Positions 23,501-23,540 of a DNA stretch of 23,540 nt are shown here, in pieces. Positions within the stretch are counted from its first letter, which is position 1, and every line of letters begins with the position of its first letter. This DNA comes from CAYJXA01 sp964404595 (GTDB lineage: Archaea > Nanobdellota > Nanobdellia > Woesearchaeales > GW2011-AR9), in the NCBI GenBank assembly GCA_964404595.1, contig CAYOKQ010000019.1, positions 1 to 23,540 of the forward strand. The letters are read 5' to 3'. The notes beneath the pieces were generated by a model, which saw only the letters and a program-made list of their open reading frames with translations, searched no databases and was not told the DNA's origin. Both the position numbers and the translations under genes were made by a program.

Positions 23501-23540
23501 ATGAGTGATATTGCAAAAAGCACGGGCTTGGCCAAGAAGT
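23501..23540 (+). CDS. Start of a further gene cut by the window edge
   Basis: An ATG at 23501 opens a frame of 13 codons that runs off the window (MSDIAKSTGLAKK). The same frame is open upstream from GTG at 23480 and ATG at 23447, the last overlapping the end of the surface-protein gene. A weak GGAAGG at 23482-23487 lies 13 nt before the ATG. The product cannot be named; the sequence would suit the start of a helix-turn-helix, but this is only a guess. Confidence 0.35.
   Translation, partial: MSDIAKSTGLAKK

Overview
The window reads as a chromosomal segment from an archaeon, most likely a DPANN-type lineage such as Woesearchaeota or a relative. The archaeal signs are a Cdc48/VCP-type double AAA+ ATPase, a 58-residue histone-fold protein, an archaeal-type NMN adenylyltransferase, and archaeal TATA boxes about 25-28 nt upstream of many start codons (leaderless mRNAs). 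The lineage is inferred from gene style only. No rRNA, tRNA, CRISPR array or insertion sequence was seen. Genes are tightly packed, with four 4-bp ATGA stop/start overlaps, and no gene-free stretch exceeds about 135 bp.

Region A (4-6336, + strand) is a run of seven genes: an NMN adenylyltransferase-like protein with an altered HxGH motif, a Hanks-type protein kinase, a vWA-like protein, a class I glutamine-amidotransferase-like protein, a pyruvate-kinase-like barrel without the C-terminal domain, an NAD-kinase-family protein and an LhgO-like FAD oxidoreductase. The mix of kinase and vWA protein with nucleotide- and phosphoenolpyruvate-type enzymes resembles the logic of kinase/vWA signalling islands linked to an unusual nucleotide metabolite. 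Region B (6320-9048, - strand) is a two-gene operon: a large protein with a possible nucleotidyltransferase-like N-terminus and a SAM methyltransferase domain, then a nucleoside-phosphorylase-like protein. Together A and B look like a candidate uncharacterised nucleotide/NAD-related system.

Region C (9183-13911) holds the histone-fold gene; a MiaB/CDKAL1-type tRNA methylthiotransferase that is cut by a single in-frame TAA and has lost all the expected Fe-S cysteines; a diaminopimelate decarboxylase-aspartokinase pair; and a small conserved-looking charged protein.

Region D (13969-16739) contains two paralogous, full-length bacterial-type sigma-70 factors in tandem, each behind its own archaeal TATA box. 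This is the most striking content, because archaeal transcription normally starts with TBP and TFB. Region E (16781-23540) has cdc48, then 2 bp downstream a lipoprotein zinc metallopeptidase with an AAT microsatellite, then a 1033-residue surface protein with two duplicated parallel beta-helix units, a thrombospondin-1-like module and a cytoplasmic tail, and the start of one more gene at the edge.
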